Shown: positions 1-12,585 of the stretch, piece after piece | Numbering within the stretch: position 1 is the stretch's first letter | How the letters are laid out: every line of letters starts with the position of its first letter | Assembly (NCBI GenBank): GCA_003427395.1 | Contig: BFEA01000002.1 | Span: 2,304,652-2,362,543, forward strand | From: Chara braunii | Taxonomy: Eukaryota; Streptophyta; Charophyceae; Charales; Characeae | Reading direction: 5' to 3' | Length of the DNA stretch: 57,892 nt | The notes under the pieces: model-generated | Seen by the model: the letters and a program-made list of their open reading frames with translations, nothing else | The model's database searches: none | What the model was told of the DNA's origin: nothing | Translations under genes and position numbers: made by a program

Positions 1-83
<83 letters not shown>
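1..83. repeat. (TC)n microsatellite
   Basis: Uninterrupted TC dinucleotide array at the very edge of the window, so its full length is unknown. Short translated frames here are Ser-Leu or Arg-Glu repeats and not genes. Confidence 0.98.
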
Positions 84-86
<3 letters not shown>

Positions 87-475
87 GAAAAATAAGGTTA
101 TTACTGATCTGTCAAGTTGTCTTGAATGTTGACGAAATGTCGGGCCCAATGGGAAGGGGACTGGAGGAGGAAGTTCTTTAGACACATGGAATATTCAAAA
201 TTCACCTATTTTTTTTCTTTTTTTTTTTCATTGCTACTCTGGATGTCAACGCCGAACCCATCTGGGCAACCATGTTCAGATGGTCCAGATGGGATCCAGA
301 TGTCCGCATATCAGGACCATGGGGGTGATCCTTGATTTCCCCCCTATTTTGTTTCTTTCTTCTCGAATTTGGTTATGAACATTGAATCAGGAAATGACAT
401 GTACACATTAAGTGGAGGCACTGGGCAGCAGATCGACAGCACACACTCCACACAATCAGGAAAGACTTGAGACAA
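84..475. other. No gene seen
   Basis: Non-coding, AT-moderate sequence with T-runs near 209-229. I see no conserved frame, no tRNA signature and no clear repeat. Confidence 0.6.
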
Positions 476-478
476 TCA

Positions 479-598
479 GGGCGTACTCACAGTAGCATTA
501 TCTTAAATGTATCTGACCGCATTTAAGACCGCATTTGGATGCATCTGGCGACAATTCCGTCCTGAAAGAAGTAAAAAGTTCCTAGTGTGAGTATGCCC
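479..598. mobile_element. MITE, family M1 copy 1
   Basis: A 120 bp element with inverted ends. The left end begins GGGCGTACTCACAGTAG. The right end, read in reverse complement, begins GGGCATACTCACACTAGG. TCA lies on both sides (476-478 and 599-601), fitting a 3-bp target duplication as made by PIF/Harbinger-like transposases, although the usual target there is TWA. There is no coding capacity. A second copy lies 210 bp downstream. Confidence 0.6.
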
Positions 599-808
599 TC
601 AGTCTGAACTTTTTCCTAACTAGAGTCTCAACTTTTCTTCCGCTCCTATAAAGGAAAAGGGGGATTTTTTCTGTTTCTCCCTGACCATCACCCAGATGTT
701 CTCGTTTTGTCAGGATTTTGCTTATATTCAATTGGAGCCTCGTTGTGTGGAGTGTGCATGATGTCGAAGTGCTGCAGACATTCCAATGCTGTTATTAGAG
801 CACAATCA

Positions 809-930
809 GGGGATACACACACTAGGGAGTTTTTGGAGTGATCTCTGGACGTAATTGAGATCAGGTACATCCTGGACAGGACACAATTGCGATCAGATGC
901 GTCCAAGAAAGTCCTAGCGTGAGTATGCCC
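809..930. mobile_element. MITE, family M1 copy 2
   Basis: A 122 bp element whose left end GGGGATACACACACTAGG and reverse-complemented right end GGGCATACTCACGCTAGG match the ends of the copy at 479-598. Both copies are preceded by CAATCA, but here I find no matching target duplication on the right. Non-coding. Confidence 0.55.
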
Positions 931-1230
931 AAGTTTTCGTGACCTGAAGTTCGCAATTAGGAAGAACAGCTGTTATCAGAGCACATGAAATAATTTGAAT
1001 AAGGGCCTTGAGAATGAGTCTTCCAGTAGAACATGGGTAGATGCGCCCACCATTTTATCCTTTGTCTTTTGTGCATGTGGTAACTTGTAAGTAGTGGAGC
1101 ACCCTAAATCACGAAGGGACGCCCTACTGTCTTCCCCCACATAGAACTCTTGCCGCTTATCTCATGTTGAGTCCTGAAGTAGCAAGGCTTTCATTACCTC
1201 CATTATTATTATTTTATTAATCGTTATTAT
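931..1230. other. No gene seen
   Basis: Non-coding spacer between the MITE and the hairpin element. It contains an ATT-rich stretch (about 1200-1235) that served as the target of the next element. Confidence 0.55.
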
Positions 1231-1239
1231 TATATCTTA

Positions 1240-1612
1240 GGGGTAACTTCAGTAGAGTCACGAAAACGAGTTATAAGCACTATGGGGCAAGATACAGTTT
1301 GCAACTGCACTTCGGCACCATACCTGGCCAGAAAGCTGGGTTGTATACATTGCCTGAACTACAATTTGAAACTGTATCTTGGCCCATAGTGCAATTATAA
1401 CTCATTTTTGTGACTCTGCGTAGGTAACCTCAGTAGAATCACGAAAATGAGTTATAATTGCACTATGGGGCAAGATGCAGTTTGCAATTGCACTTTCGGC
1501 ACCCTACCTGGCCAGAAAGGGTTGTATACATTGCCCGAACTGCAATTTGAAACTGTATCTTGGCCCGTAGTGCAATTATAACTCATTTTTGCAACTCCCG
1601 TGTAGTTTCCCC
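1240..1612. mobile_element. Dimeric hairpin element with 9-bp TSD (Mutator-like MITE)
   Basis: The element runs from GGGGTAAC to TTTCCCC and is flanked by perfect direct repeats TATATCTTA (1231-1239 and 1613-1621). Nine bases is the typical Mutator target duplication. Inside are two tandem units (about 1240-1420 and 1423-1612), each a long imperfect palindrome: one arm reads GAGTTATAA...CACTATGGGGCAAGATACAG and the other arm carries the reverse complement. Non-coding. The unit has evidently been duplicated head to tail within a single insertion, or two copies share outer ends. Confidence 0.7.
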
Positions 1613-1848
1613 TATATCTTATTACAGAGTTATAAATGGAAAAAGGCCCATGGCTTGAGGGTTGACACCGTTGACTTGTCATCCCTTAATATGGCCATCC
1701 CCTCCCCCTCTTACCTGTTGTTAAAACTAAGCCCCGACTCCCCCTCACCCCGATTCAAATCAGGTTCAACTCCCTCTCCTGCCTGTTGAAATCAGCCGCG
1801 ACTTGTATTGCACTTCCGGTTGTGAAACATTGAGGATGGACGCCATAT

Positions 1849-3150
1849 TTGACATTTCCATCTAGCTGGTTACAGCCCGTTTGGCCTCAATACCTGCAAG
1901 ATCTGGTCCTCATGTTGGGTAGTAGTAAAAGCCTTGAGGTTTTCCTAGTGCAAGGTCCCCCAAAGGATGTCACCTGGGATGAAATTAGTGCTAAATTATT
2001 ATTTATTGTCTTTGCAAGGCTTAATCTCTGGCTTCAAAAGGGTTCCAATCAGCTACTTAGTTTGCAAAACAGATTTCAGCCTCTGTTGGAGGTGGCTGCT
2101 GAAGAGGTAATTAGTAGCGGACAAAGTCAGGAGGCCAGCTCAGATTCAACCACAGAGAATGACGCTGTTCCCCTGATCGATAACAAGTTCAGCCCCATGG
2201 ATGGAGGAGTCGGTGGAAAGGGAAGTATGCTCCAATTTACCAATTTATCTTCCATCGATTCCAGTGAGACGATAAGTCCAGAACTTGGGCAGGGGCATCA
2301 GGTGTCCGATTCTGATGATGGGGAAGGCAGTGACAAAGGACCGGGACCGGATAATCCAGATGGTCTAAGTGTGCACCAGTTGTTGGGTAGTCCTTCAACC
2401 TCATCGTCGGGTCCAGCCTTGCAGTCCAAGAAAGTGGATGTCATGCATCAAAATATGCCATCTGTAGGATCGGAGGTAGACATAGGTCAAGGATTAAAGC
2501 TTATTATTTCTGAACTTACAGGAGAACCAAAATTTTTGCAGCTTCCCCAGAAGAGGCAAGTTCCTGCCTCCCGTAGCCATAGTCAGGGTCTAATTGAGTG
2601 GGATCCGGGTTCTTCTGCTCACCTACAGTTTCATGAGTCCCGAGAATTTCACGACAAACGAGAATTGTTGGATAAGTCATCCCAAGAAGTGGATCTCACT
2701 TCAGACTTGACTTTCAGTGCCAGCTTGCATGAGGATGGTTTAATAAACCCCTCCCGTACTCCCGCACTTGGTATTGCTTCTGAGCTCACAAGCAAGCGGC
2801 AAAGGCTGAAGCATCGTTTGGCTAAGGGGCAAGGGGTTTTGTCTCCGATGAAAGTAGGAATAGTTATACTTCCAGTCAGATTTCAAGGGGGATCATGGGA
2901 GGCAGGGTTATCCGAACTTCCTGGAGCAGCCTACGGTGAAGTAACTGTCCTGGGTACCTCATCGCCTCTCTTCTCCCCCTCCCCTGCCTCTGCTCTAGTA
3001 TCTGGACAACCTTGTTTACAGGAGGAAGTGGTGGATTTCGTTAAGGCAAATTTCTATGGGTTAGTGACAATTCTATCCGTCACTGAAGGCGATCAGAGAA
3101 TGGCTGACTGGGATATATATTTGGAATTTGATGTGAGCAAGAACTCATAA
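1849..3150 (+). pseudogene. LINE A ORF1 (C-terminal part)
   Basis: An open frame of 433 codons that begins at a TTG, so the true start is missing. ORF1 proteins of this class bind element RNA and form the ribonucleoprotein used for retrotransposition. The frame matches the minus-strand ORF1 near 14.7-16.2 kb: both contain ISELTGE (here about residues 222-228) and a later block with VxILPVRF (about residues 336-343). Residues 95-220 are acidic, Ser/Asp-rich and probably disordered. After the stop at 3150, homology to the other copy continues without a frame up to about 3320 (LLDSGQW-like), so the original ORF1 was longer. No zinc knuckle is visible in this truncated copy. Confidence 0.7.
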
Positions 3151-3373
3151 CTAAGATGGTTCAATCAGGAATCCCTGAGTGAGCTACAACTCCTCAAAGT
3201 CAAGGCAAACAATTTCTGGTCAGAAACAGACGTAGGCACTCTTTTGGTTAGATTGTTGGGACATAAGACCCTTGTTAAGGGAGGTCTGTTGGATTCTGGC
3301 CAATGGCAGAGATGGTCCTAAATTCTCACTCTCCCAGTCCTAGATTCTGCATAGTGCTTTTGATTATGATTAT

Positions 3374-6300
3374 ATGGAGAACTTTAAGATAATTAACCCA
3401 TTATACAATAAAGACAAATCTTGGAAGGTATTAAGAAGAAATGCAGATCTAGACCTCAGATCAATGAATGTTAATGGTCTTGCTTCGGCTAAGTTCGAAA
3501 AGAAAAAAACTATCTTCGACCAGTTAAGGGAGTTGGTGGGAAGGAGTGGCGTGATGTGATATGTATACAAGAAACTCATCTCACAGACTCGGACCTTCAT
3601 AACCATTGTCACGAGGAAATATGGTCTCACACTTCATTCAGAGCGCATGCCCCTCGCCCTGGGAGTGCGGGAGTGGCAATTTGGATCCCCCCAGAATCCA
3701 AGGTAGAGCCTGTTTATTGGGAAGCCGATAAAGTAGATGGGATGTGGGTGTTTATATTGGCAATGTTGGAACTTGAAATAGTCAGTATTCTTTGTGTCTA
3801 TAGCCCCAATGATATAGAGGAAAGACAACGTTTTTTTGAATCCCTCTCCCCCATCCTTCCAGTAGGAATCCCGGTAATTATAGCCGGTGATTTCAACGCA
3901 GCTCTCTCTGGATCGATGGAATATTCCTACTACTTGTCCAGGTTATGTAGAATCTGATGAGATTCTGATGACTAACCTAATTCAATCATTAAATATTTTT
4001 GACTCCTTTAGAAGAATGAATCCATCCCAGCGTACGTACAGCTGTTTTAGGAAAAATCAAGTCAGACAGGCCACCAAGTCCCGCATAGATCTGATTTTAC
4101 TCTCAGAGGAATTGGTAGGGGCACTAAAGGTAGCTGAGATATTTCCTAAGAGCCCTCATTTGGGTCTTGATCATGCGATGTGTATGGTGATTCTTTCATT
4201 TGGAAAGAAGTCAAATCAAGGTAGGGGTTATTATAAACTTAATACTGCTCACCTTAAAATAGAATCCTTCAGAACCTTTATTAAGGACGTGTGGTCCTTT
4301 TGGAGGGAACAGAGGATCCTTTTTTCAGACAACATCATGTGGTTCAACAACGGCTTAGTTTTCTGGGTCGTAAATGCAATGAATACTCCAAGTTATTAGC
4401 TGTTGAACGACATTCTTCAGAAATTAGATTGTATCAGCGTATTCAACAATTTCATCAATCAGAATTCGATGATATTGATGCAGCAATGAATGATGCTATG
4501 GAACTGGACATTCAAGATTTGGAAGCTCAATTACTATCTCGTATGGAATATCGGTGGCATGGTATGCGGATTAGGGGCAAAATTGGGAAACATCTAACAG
4601 AAGGATCCATGGATGCAAGGTTTTTTGCAGTGGCCAGAGCCCGGTCGGGTAGAACAGTCATTGAGGCTTTGGCCCATCCCCATAATCAGGATGGTCCTCT
4701 TGTCACCTCTACGGCTGAATGCACTAAAATCGCAAGGGATTTTTTTTTTTAACTTTTTCTCTCTGAGACTAGTGAAATCCCTTTAATCCAGCGAAGTATG
4801 GAGATAGATGATTTCCTCACCCTTATGATTAGAACCCTAACAGTTGTTCAAAAGGAGCAATTAGAATTGCCACTCACCAAGGAAGAGGTATGGACTGCTC
4901 TCATGCTGATGGAGGAAGAAAAGGCTCCTGGCATTCATGGTCTACCAAAGGAATATTGGGAGACCATGTGGGACTTCATCTCACAAGATCTCATGGATTT
5001 ATACCAGGAGGTATGAGATTCAGGCCACATGGGGGAGTTTGTGGGTCAAGGTGTCCTGACTTTATTATATAAGAAGGGACAGAAAAGTTACATTAGGAAT
5101 TGCCACCCCATAACTTTGTTGACAGTCGTATATAAGTTGATCTCCAAGGTTCTTACTTATCGCCTGAATAAGTACATTGCGGATATAATTCATCCGTCCC
5201 AAACCGGGTTCATTCAGGGTAGAAATATTCAGGATAATATCCTGCTAGTCAACGAACTTATACGGCTCTCTCGACAGTGTAAGCATAATGCTGCCTTTGT
5301 TTTTATTGATTTTGAAAAAGCCTACGACCACGTCGACTGGTTTTTTCTGGACAAATGTTTAGAAAAATTCAATTTTGGTCCAATATTTAGGAGATGGATT
5401 ATAATTTTGCATAGGAATGCAAGTACAAGATTCAGTTAACGGGAATGTAGCACCTCCCATTGATCTCCAGAGATCAGTGAGGCAAGGTGACCCCATTGCC
5501 CCGCTCCTCTTCGTAATTATTATGGAAGCTTTAACAACTAATTTAAGAACCCATAAAGATATTAGTCGCATCCGGGTTTCTTCTATTCCAGAGGACGTCA
5601 TTCCTATATGCTCCCTCTTTGCTGATGATCTCTCCCTAATGGTTGAGGCTTCACAACCAAACCTGGAAGCAATTAAAAGAATGCTGGACACTTTCTGCAA
5701 ACTTTCTGACATGAGGGTAAACTAGGGCAATAAAACTCTTGGATGGTGGATTCATTATCAAGGAGGGCGACCCCCAGAGCAACCCCAGATTAAATGGCTG
5801 CAACCGGATGTGCCAATCAGAGTCCTTGGGATCTCCCTATCTGCCTCAGGTAAACCATTAACCATTAATGAAGGGATCCTACATCATGCCCACTCAAAAC
5901 TGGGATTGTGGAAAAATAAACATACCTCTTTATTTGGGCGATTTCTTGCAATCAATAATGTGGTCCTAGGTTCCATTTGGTATAAATCTGCATTATGGGC
6001 CTAAGATAAATTGTCTCTCAAGACTTTTCAACGTCACTTGGCATCCTTTTTGTGGCGTGAGAACCATGAGCAGGAAAACGTCATCAGTAGAGTGGCATGG
6101 ATATCAATAATCCAACCAAAATCTATGGGTGGGCTTGGGATCATTTACCCTCATACCCAAGCTATAGCCCTCTCTATCCAATGGATTAAACACCTTCTAT
6201 TGAACCCCAACACTCCATGGAACCGTCTTGCCTGTGAGCAGATTGGGAGATTAGCTCCTCCTATCCCAAATACAATAGATCCACTTATGTGGCTAGAAAA

Positions 6301-7770
6301 CCGATTTGGTCTCGGCCAAGGGGCAGTTCAGTAGATCCACGTGGTCTGGAGATTTCAGAGAGACAAGCAGCTAGGAGTGATCTCAGTAAAGATCCTTTTT
6401 GGATTACATTGTTGAAAAATTGGAGGAAACTTCTTCTACCAGATAAAAAATCTCCAACAAGATGGGAGGAAGTTTGTCAACAATCATTATTTAATAATAC
6501 ATTTATTAGGGATTCTCAAGGATGTGTTCTCGACTGTATGGATAGTCAATGGCTAGGCTGGGTTAGGAGAGGAATCATACATATTAAGGATCTTTGGAAT
6601 GAGGAAACAAAGGATTGGTTTTCTCCCCAAGACCTTCAAGATCGATTGCGCTACAGTCATCATCAGAAAACTGCATTGGATAATATCATTGAATTGATTC
6701 CTTTGGACTGGGTTAGAATCTTAAAGAAAGGACCCAAGTTTCTTCCTGGTAACTGGGTGGCAATCCAATGTTCTAAAGGAATAGTAGAGAATATAATTGA
6801 CATCCGTAATTCAGGAGATATTCTAATTTCTATTCTGGATGTACAAGAGGATGGTTTTCTTGTTTCTAGGTCTCAAAACGACACCAGGTGGTGTAAGGCT
6901 GACCAACTTTTTCGAGTGAGAGTTCTAAATGCCAATAATAAATGGCTCACATTTAAACCTGAAATACCAATATCCCATCTATCCTTTGATCCTATAAATT
7001 GGACCTGGTTTTGCCCAAGAAGACAGGGTCGCTCCTATTTTAGATCCTTACATACCCTCTCTGTGAAAGCCACACACAGAATGCTTCGCCCTAGGGTTAA
7101 TCTTAAAGATCGCATTGAAGATTGTTTGATAAAGAATCTGAAAATCTGCTTTTCCGTCCAAACTTCTTCCGGAAACAATCGATTTTCCTCCAATGCCCAG
7201 GTTCGGTCTGGCTTTGGCGATGGTGGGATAGGATTTGGAGCCAGTTAGGAACCTCTCTCCCATGGCCGTGGGATTGGAAAACCTTTCTCCTAGAATTTTG
7301 GCTTCCTGGTCAGAAGGATGAGTTTACTGAAAATTTGTTTACAATTGGTAGGAGAGCAATTATTTGGGCAATATGGGTTAGAAGGTGTACCCATGACATG
7401 GAAGGTGCTAGATTGGACGGTCCAGATTTCACTGATTCTATTAAACAACATATTCAGAGAGATATAACTATTAAATGGGAAAACTTAAAAGAAAAAATCC
7501 AGCATCTTTCTCAACAAAATGAGATATGGCAACACATCAAAAAGTTCAATAAAAGTTTGCTTGGGGGGGACCAGGGAGGGAGGTTGGGGATGGTGCTGTG
7601 GGAAGGAGCTCAAGAGAATTTACAAGGCTGTGTTCAAAAGAATTATAGACTAATCTTTAATGATTGGAGTTGCGTTGATCCTACCATTCCCCTAAGACCC
7701 TTATCTGAATTCCCTGATCCCTTTCCTCTACCAGGATCCTGTTTGGTCCCTTCAACATGGTATGGTTAAT
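3374..7770 (+). pseudogene. LINE A ORF2: endonuclease, reverse transcriptase, zinc-binding tail
   Basis: ORF2 of a LINE, broken into at least eight frames. The endonuclease runs about 3460-4250: NVNGLASA, then QETHL, then IAGDFNA, SRIDLIL and LGLDHA are the expected order of Mg-dependent AP-endonuclease motifs, with frameshifts near 3556 and 3890. A helical linker rich in Gln and Glu follows (4380-4600). RT runs about 4850-6000: GFIQGRNIQDN, FIDFEKAYDHVDW, QGDPIAPLLF and FADDLSLM, so both catalytic aspartates of the FADD box are kept. A stop after 5722 and shifts near 5440 and 6300 interrupt it. The tail (7100-7770) aligns with the zinc-binding region of LINE B, but the first Cys pair and the following His are lost through a deletion. 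It would have nicked target DNA and copied its own RNA there. Confidence 0.85.
4739..4750. repeat. T12 run inside ORF2
   Basis: A run of twelve T directly before a TAA stop in the linker between endonuclease and RT. Homopolymer slippage here is a likely cause of one of the frame breaks, either in the genome or in sequencing. Confidence 0.6.
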
Positions 7771-7879
7771 CCTGTCAAAGTATTGTGGTTTGTGCTGTGA
7801 ATTTCTGGCGCCCAGAGCGGGTGAAGAGGCACAAAAGGGCTAGTATCAGTGTTTTAATCAGACCAATTATTCAGATATC

Positions 7880-8088
7880 TTGTGGGACGCTGCACCCGGT
7901 TTGCAGCCACACAAAAAAAAGATTATTGATGTATAGGGACGCTGGACCCGATTTCCAGCAGGTGCAGCTCCCCACCAATAGATGGAGCCTTCGAAGTAGG
8001 AGCCTACTTAACGGGGCTGCTCTTATCACCTCGTCAAGTAGGTTTTCCCACATGTGAAGTTAAAAAAAAAAAAAAAAAAAAAAAAAAA
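7880..8088 (+). mobile_element. SINE-like polyA repeat S, copy 1
   Basis: A short repeat with two GGGACGCTG half-units (about 7884 and 7937), then a block CAGCAGGTGCAGCTCC and a terminal AAGTAGGTTT...GAAGTT followed by A27 (8062-8088). The same string occurs at 17470-17620 (+) and, split by insertions, at 35885 to 23826 (-). The polyA tail and dispersal point to LINE-driven retroposition. I could not find a polIII A/B box, so it may instead be a 3' LINE fragment. Confidence 0.55.
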
Positions 8089-8129
8089 CACCCAACAACA
8101 AAACTTTTTAAAACATTCCTTTTCATTCG

Positions 8130-11100
8130 TAGCCATACCAACTCATGGGGACCAGGGTAAATGAGGAGGGAAGGAAGGGATCTGGAAACTATGATAAGGG
8201 ACACAGGGGAATTGTGGTGTCCACATTCGTCCAATCATGGAATATAAGGCGGTAGTCCCCTTGAATTTCTATATTTTTCTTCTCTTTGTTCTCTCCCCTG
8301 ACCCCACTCTCGTTGATCATTCCTATCTAACCTCCTTGAGGGCCCCCTAGCCAAGCGCCACTGAACAGTTTAATGTGATGTTGGATTTCTTTTTTATTCG
8401 ACAGAAAGTTATTTTTTTCTTTTAATTTGTCCCATTGAGTTGTGGTAACAGTCTGCACCTGCAGCTTGATTGTCTCTGTAAAATCAGGGTCATCCAATCT
8501 CGCCCCCTCCATTTCAAAAGTACAACGACGTTGCCAGAGGACCCAAAGGATGACTCTTCTGCCTGTTATGAATAAGTTATGAGAAAAATCATCCAATTGA
8601 TCCGGGGACCAGGTTTCACATAGCAGAACCCGCCAGTCGTAGGGCCAAGTCCAAGGGGTATTAAAGGATCTCCAAATCCCGTCCCACCAACGGCATAAGC
8701 AGACTGCGCCTAGGCATTGAAGGAAAATATGTTTGATGGTTTCGAGAATGGTTCTAGATGGAAACGCAGCAGAACATAGTTTACACCAAGGTAGAGCAAT
8801 GCCTTTCTCTTTCAGCCTTCCTCTTCCAACGAGGTTCTGTCTATTAGCCAATTATTCGTGGGAAGGCATCGATGGTCAATTTGCCATTGTAATGATACAA
8901 TTTTTGTCGACTTAATCTTGATAGTTTTGAACCACTTGACCTTTCTGAGATCTTCCTTGCATGTATTGAGATGTTTCATCCATCTTGTTTCTACTCGCTC
9001 CATCAAGTCCAATCTAGGCCTCAACATCCAGTAAGTTGATTTGACCGTCAGTAAGTGGATATTGCGAGTGTGTTTTCCACGTTTTCCCTGGGGGACCGTC
9101 CATAACTAGTAGATTGCATCGAAAACCAATTTATTAATTGTGCATGATGGTTTAAAAGCAATCCATTGGTCTTTGTATTTCAAAACTCTGATCCTGAAGA
9201 CCTGGTCAATGTTGATCCATTTAGTTTCCTTGGTGTGACTTTCCTTTAGAAAATTGTTCTAATTGATTGAGAACATAGAGATCAAAACTGATCCGTCGTC
9301 GTTCACCACTACTACATTTCCTATTTGTTGGGGATTACCCTGGATGCCTACCCAATCATTCTCTTTGAGTTGTGGTCCTTTTCTGACGATCCTTATCCAT
9401 TCTATCGGGATAACTTCAGTGATTGTATCTAGTGTTTCCGCTGTCCTCCTGCAGTAACACAATTTTGGTAAGACATCATGAAGAGAGTACCAGTCCCTAG
9501 TTTCTGGGTTCTAGATGTCCCCAATTCTTAGGATCCCATTCTTCACCCATCCCTTCCAAGGAGAGTCCATACAATGAAACATCCTTCCTTGTGAGTCAGT
9601 CATCCATATGTTATTGAAAAGGGGTTGTTGACATACCTCTTCCCGACGGTTTGGTGGGATTTTATCTGGTAGTGGTATCTGTTAGTGGTAGTTTATGCCA
9701 TGTCTTAAGAAGATCCGGCCAAAAGAAGTAATTTTTTATGTTCATTCTTGTGTCCTGACGTTGTGTCTTTGTTGGTTCGTTTGATGGCCTTATTCTGCCT
9801 CTTGGGATGACCAGTGTCGATTTTCTAACGATATCAACGGATCTGTATTTTTTGACACTTCTGATGCTAGTCTCAAGATCTGTTCTTCAGCTAGAGCTAA
9901 CCAAGGAGTCTTTCGATTGAAAAGTAGTCGCTTGATCCATTGGATAGAGAGCGTCATGGCTTGAGTGGAAGGATCTTAAATACCTAACCCTCCGTTTACT
10001 TTAGGTTGGATTACTCCCTGTCAGGCTACTCTACTTATAACGTTTTTGAAATCATGATTGCCTCTCCATAGGTAGGTTGTTATTTGTCTTTGTAGAGTTT
10101 TGAGTGCCAATTTGTCTAATGCCCATATTGTGGACTTGTACCAAAGTGAGGCCAGAATAACATTGATTATAACCAGCGAGCGTCCTATAATAGAGGTCTG
10201 GTTATCTTTCCATATTTCCAATTTTGCTAAGGTTGGTCTGGATACCCATTCATTGTTCCCTGTTGGTTTACCATTTGCTGAGAGTGAGATCCCCAACACC
10301 ATAATTGGGGTTGTAGTTGTTAACCAGCTGATGTTTGGATATTCACGGGGCCTTAAATGCTGATGATATAACCACCAAACTTATGTTTTTGTCCCCCAGT
10401 TAATCTTCATATCACAGAGGGATAATAATTTATCCATCAATCTCTTGATGGCTATCAAATTTTCATGAAAGGTTTCCATCATTAGAGATAAGTTGTCCGC
10501 GAACAAGGAGCAAACACGTAAAACTTATTTTGGAGTGTAGCTGACTTGTATACGTTTAATATCTTTATTGCATCTCAAGTTGGCCGCTAAGGCTTCCATT
10601 ATGATAACCAAGAGAAAGGGAGCGACACCTTGTTTTACTGAACATTCCAACTCTATAGGTGGAGCCAGGTTACCATTTATCATCACCCTGGTTGTAGCAT
10701 TTGAGTGTAGGATGTCGATCCATTTTTTAAAGCGCGGGCCAAAGTTAAACTTTTCTAGACATTTGTATAAGAAAAATCAGTCTACATTATCATAGGTTTT
10801 TTCAAAGTCTATGAAAATAAAGGTTGCATTACGCTTACATTGTCTAAAGAGTTTAACCAATTCATTTACTAGTAAGATATTATCTTGAATGTTGCTGCCT
10901 ACAATGAAGTCCGTTTCAATAGGATGAATGATATCGGTTATGACTTTCAATACTTGATTAGCCAGAGTTTTTGCTGTAAGCTTGTAGACGACTGTGAGAA
11001 GAGTAATTGGTTTATAATTACAAATATTTGTTTTATCTCCTTTTTTGTACAATAGAATTAGAACCCCTTGTCTAACTATCTCCTCCATTGTTACTAGTAA

Positions 11101-12585
11101 GATATTATCTTGAATGTTGCTGCATACAATGAAGTCCGTTTCAATAGGATGAATGATATCGGTTATGACTTTCAATACTTAATTAGCCAGAGTTTTTGCT
11201 GTAAGCTTGTAGACGACTGTGAAAAGAGAAATTGGTCTATAATTACAGATATTTGCTTTATCTCCTTTTTTGTACAATAGAATTAGAACCCCTTGTCTAA
11301 CTATCTCCTCCATTGTACCTGTGGTCCAGACTGTGTGATAGAAATCCATTAGGTCTCAAGCTATGTAATCTCACATGGCTTCCCATAATTCTTTCGGTAG
11401 ACTAACAATTCCTGGAGTTTTATTTTCCTTCATCATCATAAGGGCCGAGCAGATTTGTTCTTTTGTGAGAGGGCTTTCGAGCATCGTTTTTTGTTGGTTA
11501 ATGAAAACTTCAATAATGTTCCGGCCAGTTCTAGCTTTTGCTGTGGCAAAAAACCTCGCATCCATCACCCCTTCCGTGTTATGTCCCTTTAACTTACCTC
11601 TAATTCTGATCCCTTGCCAACGGTGTTCCATGTATTTTAATAATTTGGACTCCAAGTCACTGATTCTTTTGGTTATCTCAGTTAATTGAGGTTCGTTCAC
11701 CGAATCTTCTTCTTGCTTTTGAAGTTGTTGAAGTTGTTTTTGCAAATTGTATTCCTCTAGATGACGTTGCTCGGCAAACAGTTTTGAATATTCATTGGGT
11801 CGTTGTTGAACCATCGTATGCTAAAGAGGGATGCATTTAATTTATAAAACCCTTTCAGCGTGATCAAGACCAGGGAAGACACTGCGAGGGAAGATCTTTG
11901 CCATTTGAAGTGCCCCTTCTAATTCCTCTAATAAAAGCATAAGATCGATGCGAGCTTTTGATGCTTTCATTGTTAGGCTCTTTCTGAGGCATGTGAACTT
12001 GCGTTTTGTGCAGAAAAGTCGTCTATATGCATCAAAAAGGTTGAGAGACTGACATAGTCCTTAAATTATTTGCTCATGTTTTTTCACATATTGTGGACAA
12101 GGAGAGAGGATCGACCAATGATCCATATGTCTATTTGGAGCAACATTGAAGTCTCATGCCATCACCATTGGGATGCCTACTGGGAGACGACCCTTTAGGG
12201 ATTCAAAGAAACTCATTTCCCCTACCTCATTGGGACCATATACACACAAGATTGTCATCATTTCAATCCCAAGCATTGCCGAGAGACATACCCATCTCCC
12301 TTCTTCCTTATCTTCTTCCCAATAAAGAGGATCAATCCTAGAATCAAGGGGAAAGCCAGTTTGCTACTCTTGTACTTCTTGGCTTGGGCGCGTGTGCCGT
12401 GAAGGCCTGGTGGGGCCAAATTTGTCTCTGTGTGTGATCGTGGTCTGCCTTATACATCAAGTGTATTTCCTATATATAGATGGCGTCGGATCAATTCCTT
12501 AACTTCCACTCCTCTCTCTTGTTCATAAATTGCCTGCCGTTCTGGTAGTTTGGCCGATGCTAAACCATTTACATCATAGCTACGC
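8130..12585 (-). pseudogene. LINE B ORF2: endonuclease, RT, zinc-binding tail
   Basis: Decayed ORF2. The endonuclease (12585-11830) is recognisable from NGLASAK, ARIDLMLL and GLDHAE, in shifting frames with stops. The linker (11814-11371) is a Gln-rich probable coiled coil, as in LINE A. RT follows: GSNIQDNILLVNELVKLFRQCKRNA and FIDFEKTYDNVD are readable, but the catalytic box near 10480-10505 reads FADN instead of FADD, so one metal-binding Asp is gone. A 226 bp tandem duplication lies inside RT (10865-11316). The C-terminal region (9027-8327) keeps the zinc-binding pattern that LINE A lost: CKLC, about 20 residues, then HIFLQC. It ends with WYG like LINE A. Inactive. Confidence 0.82.
10865..11316 (-). 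repeat. 226 bp direct tandem duplication within RT
   Basis: Two copies, 10865-11090 and 11091-11316, differ at only a few positions by eye. Each starts TTACTAGTAAGATATT and ends at CTCCTCCATTG. The duplicated segment codes for the RT region VITDIIHPIETDFIV...NIQDNILLV and would give a repeated finger/palm segment. Confidence 0.9.

Larger units (their letters stand above)
1850..7770 (+). mobile_element. LINE A, 5'-truncated non-LTR retrotransposon
   Basis: This is a plant-type LINE with the C-terminal part of ORF1, then an AP endonuclease, reverse transcriptase and a C-terminal zinc-binding region in several frames. Compared with the minus-strand relative at 8.1-17.2 kb, it lacks roughly the first kilobase of ORF1, which is the usual outcome of incomplete target-primed reverse transcription. 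It also lacks about 58 residues before the zinc-binding segment. The 3' boundary is uncertain: ORF2 homology stops near 7770, and a separate polyA repeat follows directly (7880-8088). Frameshifts make it inactive. Confidence 0.9.
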
